NCBI GenBank assembly: GCA_945910715.1
Contig: CAMDZU010000103.1
Location: 1 to 5,694 of the forward strand
Length of the DNA: 5,694 bases
Reading direction: 5' to 3'
Origin: an uncultured Clostridia bacterium
GTDB lineage: Bacteria; Bacillota; Clostridia; Oscillospirales; Ruminococcaceae
Shown: positions 5,663 through 5,694 of the stretch, in pieces
Layout of the letters: every line of letters starts with the position of its first letter
Position numbering within the stretch: the first letter of the stretch is position 1
Made by a program: the position numbers and the translations under genes
Notes under the pieces: generated by a model
The model's database searches: none
What the model was told of the DNA's origin: nothing
Seen by the model: only the letters and a program-made list of their open reading frames with translations

Positions 5663-5694
5663 GTCGAAATCAGTTTTATATACGGCGTGTTAAG

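Noticed and set aside
5592..5693. Stop-codon readthrough of the closure gene into the open frame that follows
   Set aside because: The closure protein already ends with the family's normal C-terminus, and TGA also serves as the stop of the scaffold candidate gene at 3961-3963, so recoding is unlikely.
1..5694. CRISPR array, tRNA, rRNA, transposase or known defence genes
   Set aside because: No regularly spaced repeats, tRNA cloverleaf, rRNA segments or transposase motifs were found by reading either strand.

Overview
The window reads as part of a prophage or phage-derived element in a Gram-positive Clostridia host. Ruminococcaceae or Oscillospiraceae fits best, judging by strong AGGAGG-type ribosome sites, AGG/TTT/AAG-rich codon use and a Cthe_2159-type lipoprotein next to the element; this placement is an inference. 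All convincing genes lie on the + strand.

Layout: (1) 1-77, an AT-rich leader with a ribosome site. (2) 78-728, a lipoprotein with the start of a Cthe_2159-type carbohydrate-binding beta-helix, cut short at its C-terminus. (3) 729-896, an intergenic region with a strong rho-independent terminator (761-800) followed by a possible promoter (835-864). (4) 897-5594, a tight run of seven phage genes: a small protein in the terminase-small-subunit position, terminase large subunit (TTG start), A118/SPP1-type portal, a 74-residue leucine-zipper protein in the scaffold position, an HK97-fold-type major capsid protein, a head-tail connector and a head-closure/minor capsid protein. Gaps are 1-16 nt, with one 26-nt overlap, so this looks like a single transcription unit. 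(5) 5595-5694, no forward gene; this GC-rich, hairpin-rich stretch breaks the expected gene run.

Together the genes describe head building and DNA packaging. The small terminase candidate and TerL would bring DNA to the portal ring, the coiled-coil protein would guide capsid assembly, and the last two proteins would close the portal channel and provide the tail docking site. No protease, SPP1 gp7-like minor head protein, integrase, repressor, replication or tail gene is present in the window.

The points most worth a second look are the abrupt junction between a truncated cell-surface gene and the packaging module, the very small zipper-like scaffold candidate, the end of the morphogenesis run in a structured non-coding segment, and a perfect hairpin inside the connector gene. 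A decayed prophage is the simplest reading. A capsid-forming satellite-like element is a speculative alternative that needs flanking sequence to test.
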